Positions 1 to 8,520 of a DNA stretch of 64,000 bases are shown here, piece after piece. Positions within the stretch are counted from its first letter, which is position 1, and each line of letters starts with the position of its first letter. Location of the stretch: positions 26,743 through 90,742 of the forward strand of contig JAPSLP010000022.1 in the NCBI GenBank assembly GCA_031180665.1. Reading direction: 5' to 3'. The stretch is from Cupriavidus sp. (GTDB taxonomy: Bacteria; Pseudomonadota; Gammaproteobacteria; Burkholderiales; Burkholderiaceae). The position numbers and the translations under genes were made by a program. The notes under the pieces were generated by a model. It made no database searches and was not told the origin of the DNA. It saw only the letters and a list, made by a program, of their open reading frames with translations.

Positions 1-866
1 GAGTACTTCGACGACTTCTTCTCCAGCGTGTAGGCCGCGAACGAAGCCAGCGAGGCACCGCCGCCGGGCAGGATGCCCAGTGCCGAACCCAGCGCGGTGC
101 CGCGCAGCACGGCCGGGATCATCCGCTTGAAGTCGGCCCTGGTCGGGAACAGGTTGGTCACGCGATCGGTAAAGGTCTCGCGGTTTTCCTTCTGCTCCAG
201 GTTGGCGATGATCTCGGCGAAGCCGAACATGCCCATCGCCAGCGCGACGAAGTCGATGCCGTCGGTCAGTTCGGGGATATCGAACGAGAAGCGCGCCGCG
301 CCCGAGTTCACGTCGGTACCGACCAGGCCGAGCAGCAGGCCGAGCACGATCATCGAGATCGCCTTGACCAGCGAGCCCGAGGCCAGCACCACGGCACCGA
401 TCAGGCCCAGCACCATCAGCGAGAAGTATTCTGCGGGGCCGAACTTGAAGGCCAGTTCCGACAGCGGACCGGCGAAGGCCGCCAGGATCAGCGTGGCCAC
501 GCAACCGGCGAAGAACGAGCCGATGCCGGCCGTCGCCAGCGCCACGCCGGCGCGGCCGCGCCGTGCCATCTGGTAGCCGTCGATGGTGGTCACGACCGAG
601 GACGATTCACCAGGCAGGTTGACCAGGATCGCAGTGGTCGAGCCGCCGTACTGCGCACCGTAGTAGATGCCCGCCAGCATGATCAGCGCGGCCACCGGCG
701 GCAGCGTGTACGTGATCGGCAGCAGCATCGCGATGGTCGCGAGGGGACCGAGCCCTGGCAGCACGCCGATCAGCGTGCCCAGCAGGCAGCCGAGGAAGGC
801 GTAGGCCAGGTTCTGGAACGACAGCGCGGTCGAGAACCCGAGCGTCAAATGTTCAAGCAATTCCAT
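1..866 (-). CDS. tctA: TctA family large membrane subunit of a TTT transporter (3' end outside window)
   Basis: Large multi-spanning subunit of a tripartite tricarboxylate transporter, which with TctB imports a carboxylate delivered by a periplasmic TctC/Bug protein. The 288 visible residues run from MELLEHLTLG through GVLPGLGPLATIAMLLP and YYGAQYGGSTTAILVN to ILPGGGASLASF; the glycine- and proline-rich loops are hallmarks of TctA. The C-terminal part lies beyond base 1 (family length about 500). The start has an AAGGAG box 8 bases upstream and follows tctB by 11 bp, so the two are one operon. No tctC is adjacent, so a binding protein encoded elsewhere must serve it. The substrate cannot be read from the sequence. 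Confidence 0.93.
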   Translation of the reverse strand, partial: MELLEHLTLGFSTALSFQNLAYAFLGCLLGTLIGVLPGLGPLATIAMLLPITYTLPPVAALIMLAGIYYGAQYGGSTTAILVNLPGESSSVVTTIDGYQMARRGRAGVALATAGIGSFFAGCVATLILAAFAGPLSELAFKFGPAEYFSLMVLGLIGAVVLASGSLVKAISMIVLGLLLGLVGTDVNSGAARFSFDIPELTDGIDFVALAMGMFGFAEIIANLEQKENRETFTDRVTNLFPTRADFKRMIPAVLRGTALGSALGILPGGGASLASFAAYTLEKKSSKY

Positions 867-877
867 CTGCGCGCTCC

Positions 878-1342
878 TTAGCCCGTAATGAACGCCGGCC
901 ACACCGGCATCTGCAGATTGATGCCGTAGACGAAGGCACCGAGGCTGATCAGGACCAGCACCACGCTGTTGAGCAGCGCCCCCTTCCAGCTGAATTCATG
1001 ACTGGCCATCGACGACACGACCACCAGCACGAAGACCGACAGCACCATGCCGAGCGGCTTGAGCAACAGGCCGAACAGCACCACCGAGCCCAGGATCCAC
1101 AGCAGGATCTTGATGTCCCAGCGTTCCATCCGGTCCTGCTCGCCCTTGCTCGACAGCGAGCTGAGCAACACCAGCGCGCCGAGCCCGGCCAGTACCAGGC
1201 CGAGCAGGAAGGGGAAATATCCGGGACCCATCTTCGCGGCTGTCCCCATCGAATAGCCGCGAGCGACAAAGGAAAAGCCAAGGCCGACCAGCACGAACAT
1301 CAGGCCGGAGGCGAAGTCCTTTTGGCTGCGTATGCGCAACAT
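878..1342 (-). CDS. tctB: TctB family small membrane subunit of a TTT transporter
   Basis: Small subunit (154 residues) of the tripartite tricarboxylate transporter. Four hydrophobic segments are visible, beginning with FASGLMFVLVGLGFSFVA. The motif MGTAAKMGPGYFPFLLG, with its GPGYFP core, is diagnostic of TctB. I place the start at MLRIRSQ because GAGGAG sits 6 bases before this ATG; an upstream in-frame start would add seven residues without a comparable ribosome site. The gene is first in the tctBA operon. Its upstream region, shared with a divergent aldehyde dehydrogenase, carries phased CTTTCA repeats that could be the operator. Confidence 0.92.
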   Translation of the reverse strand: MLRIRSQKDFASGLMFVLVGLGFSFVARGYSMGTAAKMGPGYFPFLLGLVLAGLGALVLLSSLSSKGEQDRMERWDIKILLWILGSVVLFGLLLKPLGMVLSVFVLVVVSSMASHEFSWKGALLNSVVLVLISLGAFVYGINLQMPVWPAFITG

Positions 1343-1418
1343 GATTCTCCTCGTTAAATACAAAGCCGCACGGCACCAGCATCTGTGCCGAAAGCGGATG
1401 CAACGTTAGAGAAGCGTG

Positions 1419-1435
1419 CTTTCAGCGCCCTTTCA
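1419..1435. promoter_or_regulatory. Direct repeat CTTTCA-N5-CTTTCA upstream of tctBA
   Basis: Two CTTTCA hexamers start at 1419 and 1430, an 11-bp period (one helical turn). This spacing is usual for OmpR-type winged-helix factors, including TctD-type response regulators and SARP activators. It lies 77 bp upstream of the tctB start. A third TTTCA at 1445 is off this phase. Function is inferred from the pattern alone. Confidence 0.45.
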
Positions 1436-1499
1436 GTTGTCTGGTTTCAGGGTTAACCACGGTGAGGAATGCGCATTTGCATCATGCCGTGATGCATTT

Positions 1500-1538
1500 T
1501 GAAAGGGACGTGAAAGCGAGATGTAGGCTCGTTGAAAG
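1500..1538. promoter_or_regulatory. Phased TGAAAG repeats facing the aldehyde dehydrogenase
   Basis: TGAAAG occurs at 1500, 1511 and 1533, so spacings are 11 and 22 bp. It is the reverse complement of the CTTTCA box at 1419-1435, making a divergent pair of oppositely oriented sites, one for each transcription unit. This suggests that one OmpR-like factor controls both tctBA and the dehydrogenase. Confidence 0.45.
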
Positions 1539-1660
1539 AAACGGCCACCGAAGGGCCACGCACGCCGCCACGGCCGACGCGGTAAGCTAACGGGTTCGGA
1601 ACGCCGGGGTGCCCGCGCGGCGCGCGCCCGGTTCCCGACAGCGGACCCAGGACTTACGAC

Positions 1661-1681
1661 ACAGGACACAGGACACAGGAG
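1661..1681 (+). repeat. Triplicated ACAGGAC/G heptamer containing the ribosome site
   Basis: Three consecutive heptamers (ACAGGAC, ACAGGAC, ACAGGAG) lie 6 to 26 bases before the dehydrogenase ATG. Each carries an AGGA core, and the last is the Shine-Dalgarno sequence. Gain or loss of a unit would alter the number of AGGA motifs upstream of the start. Confidence 0.6.
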
Positions 1682-1686
1682 AAGCC

Positions 1687-3114
1687 ATGTACCAGGACCT
1701 CGCCCTTTATATCGATGGGGAGTTCGTCAAAGGCGGCGGGCGCCGCGAGCAGGACGTGATCAATCCCGCCACGCAGGAGGTGCTCGGCAAGCTGCCGCAC
1801 GCCAGCACCGCGGATCTGGATCGCGCCCTGGCGGCTGCGCAGCGCGCCTTCGACAGCTGGAAGAAGACCTCGCCGCTGGAGCGCGCGAAGATCCTGCGGC
1901 GCGTCGGCGAGCTGACCCGCGAACGCGCGAAGGAGATCGGCCGCAATATCACGCTGGACCAGGGCAAGCCGCTGGCCGAGGCGGTCGCCGAGGTGATGAT
2001 CTGCGCAGAGCACGCCGACTGGCATGCCGAGGAATGCCGCCGCATCTATGGCCGCGTCATTCCGCCGCGCAATCCGAACGTGCGGCAGATCGTCGTGCGC
2101 GAGCCGATCGGCGTCTGCGCGGCCTTCACGCCGTGGAACTTCCCCTTCAACCAGGCCATCCGCAAGATCGTGTCGGCGCTCGGCGCGGGCTGCACGCTGA
2201 TCCTGAAGGGCCCGGAGGATTCGCCCAGCGCAGTGGTCGCACTGGCCCAGCTGTTCCACGATGCCGGCCTGCCGCCGGGCGTGCTGAACATCGTCTGGGG
2301 CGTGCCCAGCGAAGTCTCGACCTATCTGATCGAATCGCCGATCGTGCGCAAGATCTCGTTCACCGGCTCGGTGCCGGTCGGCAAGCAGCTGGCCGCGCTC
2401 GCCGGCGCCCATATGAAGCGCGTGACGATGGAGCTTGGCGGCCACTCGCCGGTGCTGGTGTTCGACGACGCCGATATCGAACCGGCCGCCGAGATGCTGG
2501 CCCGCTTCAAGATCCGCAACGCCGGCCAGGTCTGCGTGTCGCCGACCCGCTTCTACGTCCAGGAGAAGGCCTACGACCGCTTCCTGGCCCGCTTCACCGA
2601 GGTGATGGGCTCGATCAAGGTCGGCGACGGCCTGGAGGACGGCACGCAGATGGGTCCGCTCGCGCACGAGCGCCGCATCGCCTCGATGGAACAGTTCCTG
2701 GACGATGCCAGCCATCGCGGCGGCAAGGTCGTCGCCGGCGGCGCGCGCATCGGCAGCAAGGGCTATTTCTTCGCCCCCACCGTGGTCACCGACCTGCCGG
2801 ACGACGCCAGGCTGATGGTCGACGAGCCCTTCGGCCCGGTGGCCCCGGTGACGCGCTTCAAGGACGCCGAGGAAGCGCTGCGGCGCGCCAACAGCCTGCC
2901 CTATGGCCTGGCCTCGTACGTCTTCACCAACTCGCTGAAGACCGCGACGCTGGTATCGAACGGACTCGAGGCCGGCATGGTCAATATCAACCATTTCGGC
3001 ATGGCGCTGGCCGAGACGCCGTTCGGCGGCATCAAGGACTCCGGCATCGGCAGCGAAGGCGGCACGGAGACCTTCGATGGCTACCTGGTGACCAAATTCA
3101 TCACGCAAGTGTGA
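1687..3114 (+). CDS. NAD(P)-dependent aldehyde dehydrogenase, succinate-semialdehyde dehydrogenase-like
   Basis: Soluble aldehyde dehydrogenase of 475 residues, oxidising an aldehyde to its acid. The family core is complete: substrate/cofactor motif TPWNFPFNQ, the lysine in [10 protein letters not shown], general base Glu249 in MELGG and nucleophile Cys283 in GQVCVSP. Overall it resembles the succinate-semialdehyde/glutarate-semialdehyde branch, but substrate is not decidable. The start at [11 protein letters not shown] is chosen because AGGAGAAG precedes it. Upstream in-frame codons run through a short tandem repeat and are unlikely to be translated. It is divergent from tctBA, suggesting the imported acid and this enzyme belong to one pathway. 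A strong terminator follows. Confidence 0.9.
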   Translation: MYQDLALYIDGEFVKGGGRREQDVINPATQEVLGKLPHASTADLDRALAAAQRAFDSWKKTSPLERAKILRRVGELTRERAKEIGRNITLDQGKPLAEAVAEVMICAEHADWHAEECRRIYGRVIPPRNPNVRQIVVREPIGVCAAFTPWNFPFNQAIRKIVSALGAGCTLILKGPEDSPSAVVALAQLFHDAGLPPGVLNIVWGVPSEVSTYLIESPIVRKISFTGSVPVGKQLAALAGAHMKRVTMELGGHSPVLVFDDADIEPAAEMLARFKIRNAGQVCVSPTRFYVQEKAYDRFLARFTEVMGSIKVGDGLEDGTQMGPLAHERRIASMEQFLDDASHRGGKVVAGGARIGSKGYFFAPTVVTDLPDDARLMVDEPFGPVAPVTRFKDAEEALRRANSLPYGLASYVFTNSLKTATLVSNGLEAGMVNINHFGMALAETPFGGIKDSGIGSEGGTETFDGYLVTKFITQV

Positions 3115-3159
3115 TGCGCCGGCCGACGTGATGGTTGGTTGACGCTCTGCGGCAATCCT

Positions 3160-3186
3160 GGCCTTCCCACACGGGAAGGCCTTTTT
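3160..3186 (+). terminator. Rho-independent terminator of the aldehyde dehydrogenase
   Basis: Perfect 9-bp stem GGCCTTCCC / GGGAAGGCC with an ACAC loop followed by five T residues, 45 bp after the stop codon. Confidence 0.92.
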
Positions 3187-3359
3187 ACATCGCGCCCGGA
3201 CGTGGACCGGGCAGAACCGCGCGATTTATTTACAACCATTCCGGCAAAGATTGCACCGCCCATGCCCGGATGGCGCCATGCGAGCGCGCCGGCAACGTGC
3301 GGCGGCGGTACGGATTTTGCGGCCATTGCCCATTACGTCCCTGATCGATGGAGACCGAA

Positions 3360-3911
3360 ATGAACGGCAGCAGAAACACCGGCAATAAGGACACCGGCAA
3401 TACGCGCCAGATGTGGCCCCGGGAAACCGGCGAGGACCGCCGCGGACGCGGCACCGTGACCGGCGGCATGGAGTGGTTCCCCGAGGATCCGCGCACCGGC
3501 GAGGTCGCGGAAACCTGGCGCCATCGCGGCTATGGCGGCTCGCGCGGCATGCGTGACGCCTACCACTATCGGCGCGGCGACACCGGAGCGATGGGCTCCG
3601 GCGGCGGCAGCGTCGGCTTCAACGAGTTCGGCGATCAGCGCACCGGCGCCGGCAATACGGCCACACGGCGTCCGCGCAGCATGCCAAAGGGCTTCCGGCG
3701 CACCGACGAGCGCATCTGCGACGAAGTCTGCGAACGCCTGGCCGAGGCGCGCGAACTCGACGTATCCGAGGTCACGGTGGAGGTCGGCTCGGGCATCGTC
3801 ACGCTCAGCGGCACCGTATCGGATCGCCGCGCCAAGTACCGCGTCGAGGATATCGCCGAGGAAGTGATGGGCGTGGAGGAGGTCAGGAACAATATCCGCG
3901 TGCCGCGCTGA
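3360..3911 (+). CDS. BON-domain protein with glycine/arginine-rich N-terminus
   Basis: A 183-residue protein. Residues about 1-110 are low-complexity, rich in Gly, Arg and Thr, with no signal peptide. Residues about 115-183 form a single BON domain: a helix through DERICDEVCERLAE, then VTVEVGSGIVTLSGTVSDR and a second helix ending VEEVRNNIRV. BON domains bind phospholipid or mediate envelope-stress interactions, usually as pairs in the periplasm; a lone cytoplasmic-looking copy with a disordered tail is common in Burkholderiales but poorly studied. I use the second ATG, which has GGAG 6 bases upstream, rather than the ATG at 3348. Bases 3187-3359 hold no gene that I can support. Confidence 0.75.
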   Translation: MNGSRNTGNKDTGNTRQMWPRETGEDRRGRGTVTGGMEWFPEDPRTGEVAETWRHRGYGGSRGMRDAYHYRRGDTGAMGSGGGSVGFNEFGDQRTGAGNTATRRPRSMPKGFRRTDERICDEVCERLAEARELDVSEVTVEVGSGIVTLSGTVSDRRAKYRVEDIAEEVMGVEEVRNNIRVPR

Positions 3912-3957
3912 CGCACCGCCTTTGCCACCGTGCCGCGGCAGCAAGGGCCGGCGCGCG

Positions 3958-4920
3958 CTACCGCGCGGCAGTTCCCACCTCCGCGGCACGGATCCGGCCC
4001 GCCTCGTCGCGCAGGGCCTGCATGAAGGCGTGCAACACCTCGTCGTCGCCGCCCTTGCGCCATACCGCCCCGACTGGCCCGAACGATTCGCGGTCGCCCA
4101 GCGGCAGGATATGCAGCAGCCCCAGCGAGGCCAGGTGCTCGGCCATCGCCGCCGAACAGACGCCGACATAGTCGGTCTCGCGCAGCACCGCCTGCATGGT
4201 GACGATCGAACCGGTCTCGACTGCCGGTCGCAGGCCGGCGGCGCCGTGCTCGAGCAGCACGGTATCGAGCCGCGTGCGCATCAGCGTCTCGCGCTGCGGC
4301 ATCGCCCACGGATACGAAAACAGCTGTCCCCAGCGCAACCGCTTTGCCTGTGCCAGCGGATGGTGCGGCCCCACCACCACCGCCATCGCGTCCTCGAACA
4401 GCACCTCGTGCGCCAGATGCGGGCCATAGGCGCGCGCATCGATGGAGCCGACCACCAGATCGAATTCGCGCGTCTCCAGGCGATCGAGCAGCGTATTGAA
4501 CGCGCCCTCGGTGACCTGGATCGAGACGTTGGGGTGGGCCCGCTGGAACGCGACGATGGCCCACGGAATCAGGTGCGCGACGCCGGCCAGCACGCTGCCC
4601 ACATGCAGGCGCGCGACCGCGCCCTTGGCAATCGCGCCAAGTTCGTCGTGGGCGCGCGATACCTCGCCGAGCACGCGCACGGCCAGCCGGCGCACCGCCT
4701 CGCCGGCCGGCGTCAGTTGCAGCCGCCGCCCGCGGATCGCCAGCCGGACGCCGGCCAGTTCCTCCATTTCGCTGAGCCAGTGCGAGACCGCGGACTGCGT
4801 CATATGCAGCCGCGTAGCGGCGGCCGACAGCGTGCCCGCATCGTGAAGAATCAGGAAGGACTCGAGGTGCCGCACCCGCAATCGGCGCGCCCACGCAATG
4901 CTGTGGTCGGATGGATCCAT
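3958..4920 (-). CDS. LysR family transcriptional regulator
   Basis: A 320-residue LTTR. The N-terminal winged helix-turn-helix spans residues about 15-75 (RHLESFLILHDAGTLSAAA, MTQSAVSHWLSEME). An effector-binding domain follows (about 105-305), with the typical FDLVVGSIDAR segment. It is divergent from the Bug protein gene at 5044 with 123 bp between, which is the classical arrangement for an LTTR controlling its neighbour, so the Bug and gamma-glutamyltransferase genes are its probable targets. The spacer contains TCAC-TAG-GTGA (4952-4962), a short dyad that could be part of its site. The ligand is unknown. Confidence 0.9.
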   Translation of the reverse strand: MDPSDHSIAWARRLRVRHLESFLILHDAGTLSAAATRLHMTQSAVSHWLSEMEELAGVRLAIRGRRLQLTPAGEAVRRLAVRVLGEVSRAHDELGAIAKGAVARLHVGSVLAGVAHLIPWAIVAFQRAHPNVSIQVTEGAFNTLLDRLETREFDLVVGSIDARAYGPHLAHEVLFEDAMAVVVGPHHPLAQAKRLRWGQLFSYPWAMPQRETLMRTRLDTVLLEHGAAGLRPAVETGSIVTMQAVLRETDYVGVCSAAMAEHLASLGLLHILPLGDRESFGPVGAVWRKGGDDEVLHAFMQALRDEAGRIRAAEVGTAAR

Positions 4921-5043
4921 GAGCGAATACTAATAGATGGTTCGAAACAATTCACTAGGTGAGTTCGCCATTGGGCCCAATAATTTCCCGGCATCCAGGC
5001 GCCAGACCTGGCATTCGACGGACCCGGAAACCTGCCACGACCT

Positions 5044-6030
5044 ATGAGAAAAACTGCCTTATTTCACTTCGCTGTTCCCTTTGCGCTCGCCTTCGGCGTG
5101 GCCGCACCGAGCTACGGTTGCGGTGAGCCCGGCGCGTCGTCGCGCCCGATCCGGCTGGTCGTTTCCCAGCAGGCCGGCGGCAGCACCGACACCCTGGCTC
5201 GCATGTGGGCCGAGCGGGTCGGCAAGACGCTGCACACCCCGATCGTGGTCGAGAACCGGGCCGGTGCCGGCGGCATCATCGCCGCCAAGTACGTGCTGAG
5301 CCAGCCCGCCGACGGCTGCACGCTGTTCCTGGCCGGCGTGTCGCAGATGGTGCTGAACAAGTTCGTCTACGCGCCGCTGGCCTACAAGCCGGAAGCCGAT
5401 TTCGCGCCGGTATCGATGCTGGCCACCGTGCCGTTCGTGCTGGTTGCCAATCCGCAAGCGGGCCTGCGCAACTATCGCGAGCTGGTCGATGCCGCCAAGG
5501 CCAAGCCCGGCAGCATCAGCTTCGCCTCGTCCGGCAACGGCAATTCGACCCATCTGGTTGTCGAGCTGATGCAGAAGCAGCAGGGCATCCGCATGCTGCA
5601 CGTGCCCTATCGCGGCGAACCGGATGGCGTGGTGTCGACCGTCTCCGGTGCGACGCAGGTGATGGCGCCCGTGCTGAGCACCGCGCTGCCGCAGATCAAG
5701 GCTGGCAAGCTGGTGCCGCTGATGCTGTTCGCCTCCAAGCGCGTGCCGGAGCTGCCGGACGTACCGACCGCCGCCGAGCTGGGCCTGAAGGGCTTCGAGA
5801 ACATCGGCTGGAGCGGCATCGCGGCGAAGGCGGGTACGCCGGCCAACGTCATCGCGCGCCTGCATGCCGCCACACAGACCTTCCTGGCCGAGCCGGCCGT
5901 GGTCGACAAGCTCAAGTCGATGCAGGTGCTGCCGATGCCGGGCCCGTCCGACCAGCTGATGGAACTGACCGTGCGCGACACCGCCAAGTGGCAGGGCGCG
6001 ATCGGCGACCTGGATCTGAGCGCGAAATAG
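5044..6030 (+). CDS. Bug/TctC family periplasmic solute-binding protein
   Basis: Secreted binding protein of 328 residues with a signal peptide of about 26 residues (hydrophobic FAVPFALAFGVAAPSYG). Bug signatures are present: RPIRLVVSQQAGGSTDTLAR, VVENRAGAGGIIAA, the DGCTLFLAG loop and LHVPYRG. In Bug proteins the first two loops bind a carboxylate through water and backbone contacts. No tctA or tctB is adjacent. The gene sits between its likely LysR regulator and a gamma-glutamyltransferase family gene, suggesting capture of a gamma-glutamyl or related acidic compound. No strong Shine-Dalgarno is visible before the ATG, but the start is fixed by the signal peptide. Confidence 0.9.
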   Translation: MRKTALFHFAVPFALAFGVAAPSYGCGEPGASSRPIRLVVSQQAGGSTDTLARMWAERVGKTLHTPIVVENRAGAGGIIAAKYVLSQPADGCTLFLAGVSQMVLNKFVYAPLAYKPEADFAPVSMLATVPFVLVANPQAGLRNYRELVDAAKAKPGSISFASSGNGNSTHLVVELMQKQQGIRMLHVPYRGEPDGVVSTVSGATQVMAPVLSTALPQIKAGKLVPLMLFASKRVPELPDVPTAAELGLKGFENIGWSGIAAKAGTPANVIARLHAATQTFLAEPAVVDKLKSMQVLPMPGPSDQLMELTVRDTAKWQGAIGDLDLSAK

Positions 6031-6125
6031 GTCGCGCCAATCCCGTTATCGCCACAATCCCGCGCCGGGATGCGCCAACGGCATCGCCGCGGGCGCATCC
6101 CGGCGCAATCCATCGAGACAAGCAA

Positions 6126-7754
6126 ATGACCCGTAGTGGAATGGTGTCCTGCCCACAGCCGGAAGCGGCGGAGTCCGGCATCGAAATCCTGCGCGCGGGC
6201 GGCAATGCGGCCGATGCCGCGGTCGCCTGCGCCCTCGCGCAAACCGTGGTCGATCCGCTGATGTGCGGCATCGCGGGCTTCGGCACCGCCGCGGTCTATA
6301 TGCCCGGCAGCGGCGCGCATGAGTACATCGACTTTCATGCCACCGCGCCGGCGGCCGCGCGGCCCGACATGTGGGCCCACCTGCTGGAAGGCGAAGCGCG
6401 CGACGGCTTCGGCTTCTTCATCAAGGACCGCCTCAACGACATCGGCTATCAATCGATCGCCACACCGGGCACGCTGCGCGGCCTGGAGGCGCTGCATCGC
6501 AGCCACGGCCGACTGCCGTGGAAAGAGGTGGTGCAGCCGGCGATCCAGTGGGCGCGGGACGGCTATTTCGTCCGCCCCGGCATGTACGCGTTCTGGATCG
6601 ACGAGGCGACGCTGGGCCGCGCCAGCAACCGCGAGCGCCTGGCCTTCAGCGAAAGCGGGCGGCAACTGTATTGCCGGCCCGATGGTTCGCCCCATACGAT
6701 CGGCACCCCGCTGAAGAACCGCCACTACGCCGACACGCTGGAGCGGATCGCATCCGGCGGGGTCGATGCCTTCTATCTCGGCGAGATCGCGGAGCAGATC
6801 GTCGCCGACATGAGCGAACACGGCGCGCTGCTGTCGCGCGAGGACTTGGCCGGCTACCAGGCCGTGCGCACCGCGCCGCTGGTCGGCGGCTACCGGGATC
6901 GCCGCGTCACCACCAACCGGCCGCCGGGCGGCGGCGCGATGCTGCTGCAGATGCTGGCCATCCTCGAGCAGTTCGATCTGCGCGCGCTGCGGCACAACAG
7001 CCCCGACTATATCCGCGTGGTCTGCGAAGCGATGAAGCAGGCGACCATCGACAAGGACCGCTTCATCGGCGACCCGGCCTTCGTCGACGTGCCGCTGGAC
7101 CGGCTGCTATCGCTGGACTACGCCCGCGAGGTCGCGCAGCGCATCCGCGACGGACAGCGCGCCGAAGTGCCGCGCGTCAATCCGGGTCACGCGGTGCCGC
7201 GCGATACCACGCATCTGTCGGTGGTCGACGGCGACGGCAATTGCGTGTCGCTGACGCACTCGCTGGCGATGCCGTCGGGCGTGATCACACCGGGCCTGGG
7301 CTTCATGTACAACGGCTGCATGGGCGTGTTCGACCCGCGCCCGGGACGCGCCGGCAGCATCGCACCGGGCAAGCGCCGCTTCACCTCGTCGTGCCCGAGC
7401 ATCGTCTTCAAGGACGACAAGGCCGAGATTGTGCTCGGGGCGCCAGGCGGCACGCAGATCGCGATGGGCGTGCTGCAGAGCATCGTCAATGTGGTCGACT
7501 TCGACATGCCGATGCAGGCCGCCGTGTCCGCGCCGCGCTTCTCGTCGACCAGCAACGCGATCGACGTCTGCAATCGCATCCCGCGCTATGTCACCCGCGA
7601 GCTGGAGCAGGACGGCTATCAGGTGATCCGCAACCCGTACAACTACACGATCGGCTGGGTCCACGCGGTGCGGAGCATCGACGGGCGGCTGGAAGGCGGC
7701 GCCGATCCCGGCCGCGACGGCGTGGCGCTGGAGATCGAGGTGCCGGCGGCATGA
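6126..7754 (+). CDS. Gamma-glutamyltransferase (GGT) family Ntn-hydrolase
   Basis: A 542-residue member of the GGT family, which is made as one chain and cleaves itself before a threonine nucleophile. Here the cleavage motif is D360-T361-T362-H, followed by LSVVDGDGNCVSLTHS, so the predicted subunits are about 360 and 182 residues. The N-terminal ILRAGGNAADAAVA signature and the small-subunit GAPGGTQIA oxyanion loop are present. There is no signal peptide, unlike periplasmic E. coli Ggt, so the enzyme looks cytoplasmic and may be an amidase or acylase rather than a glutathione transferase. The reading frame stays open upstream into the Bug gene, but the first sensible ATG is this one. Probably co-transcribed with the Bug gene (95-bp gap). 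Confidence 0.85.
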   Translation: MTRSGMVSCPQPEAAESGIEILRAGGNAADAAVACALAQTVVDPLMCGIAGFGTAAVYMPGSGAHEYIDFHATAPAAARPDMWAHLLEGEARDGFGFFIKDRLNDIGYQSIATPGTLRGLEALHRSHGRLPWKEVVQPAIQWARDGYFVRPGMYAFWIDEATLGRASNRERLAFSESGRQLYCRPDGSPHTIGTPLKNRHYADTLERIASGGVDAFYLGEIAEQIVADMSEHGALLSREDLAGYQAVRTAPLVGGYRDRRVTTNRPPGGGAMLLQMLAILEQFDLRALRHNSPDYIRVVCEAMKQATIDKDRFIGDPAFVDVPLDRLLSLDYAREVAQRIRDGQRAEVPRVNPGHAVPRDTTHLSVVDGDGNCVSLTHSLAMPSGVITPGLGFMYNGCMGVFDPRPGRAGSIAPGKRRFTSSCPSIVFKDDKAEIVLGAPGGTQIAMGVLQSIVNVVDFDMPMQAAVSAPRFSSTSNAIDVCNRIPRYVTRELEQDGYQVIRNPYNYTIGWVHAVRSIDGRLEGGADPGRDGVALEIEVPAA

Positions 7755-7882
7755 CGTTCCGGTCCGCGTGATCGCCGGGGCGGTTTGGTCCGCCTCGATG
7801 CCTGGCTCTCCCTCGTTCTGGTTTGGTATCGTTCGCCGTGACGCCGCGGCGAACGCGACGCCTTCGACGACAAGGAGACGAG

Positions 7883-8506
7883 ATGGCCAATGCCGTGCCG
7901 GGAAGCGCCGGCTACGAAGAGGAGGCCGGCGAGCTGGCGCAGCGGTACGAGCGCCTGCAATTCGAACAGGTCCATCACGACGTGCTGCATCTGCTGCCGG
8001 CGGTGCCAGCCAATGTCGTCGATATCGGCGCGGGATCGGGGCGCGATGCCGCCGCGCTGGCACAACGCGGTCATCGCGTGATCGCGGTCGAGCCCACCGA
8101 CGCGCTGCGCAGCGAGGGCGAGCGCCTGCATGCCGGGCTGCCGATCCGCTGGATCGACGACTCGCTGCCGGCGCTGCGAACCCTGCGCGCCGAGGGCGAC
8201 CGCCACGACCTGATTCTACTTAGCGCGGTATGGATGCATCTGGACGAAGCGGAACGGGCCGAAGGCATGGCCGCGTTGGCCGAACTGCTTGCGCCCGGCG
8301 GCATCGCGATCCTGTCGCTGCGGCACGGGCCGGTGCCGGCGGGGCGCCGCATGTTCGACGTGTCGGCCGAAGAAACGATTGCGCTCGGACGCGCGCATGG
8401 ATTGGTCCAATGCCACTGCGCCAGCCGCGAGGACGCGCAAGGGCGCGCCGACGTGCACTGGAGCGTGGTGGGGCTGCAGCGCCCGCGCGCTGCCCCGCCC
8501 CGCTGA
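7883..8506 (+). CDS. Class I SAM-dependent methyltransferase
   Basis: A 207-residue cytoplasmic methyltransferase. Motif I is VVDIGAGSGRDAAALAQRG, with the acidic end of strand 2 in VIAVEPTD, and a motif IV-like segment LILLSAVWMHLDEAERA follows. The C-terminal part is short and gives no substrate clue. The start at MANAVPG has AAGGAG at 7872-7877. It follows the gamma-glutamyltransferase gene by 128 bp on the same strand. I cannot assign a substrate; small-molecule methyltransferases of the UbiE/Tam type look similar. Confidence 0.82.
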   Translation: MANAVPGSAGYEEEAGELAQRYERLQFEQVHHDVLHLLPAVPANVVDIGAGSGRDAAALAQRGHRVIAVEPTDALRSEGERLHAGLPIRWIDDSLPALRTLRAEGDRHDLILLSAVWMHLDEAERAEGMAALAELLAPGGIAILSLRHGPVPAGRRMFDVSAEETIALGRAHGLVQCHCASREDAQGRADVHWSVVGLQRPRAAPPR

Positions 8507-8520
8507 GCCGACCTCGTCCT

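Noticed and set aside
4952..4962. TCAC-TAG-GTGA dyad as the LysR operator
   Set aside because: Only 4-bp arms and not the usual T-N11-A spacing; mentioned with the regulator but too weak to list as a site.
5205..6125. Open frame upstream of and continuous with the GGT gene
   Set aside because: It overlaps the well-supported Bug gene in another frame and its translation is Arg-rich without domain similarity.
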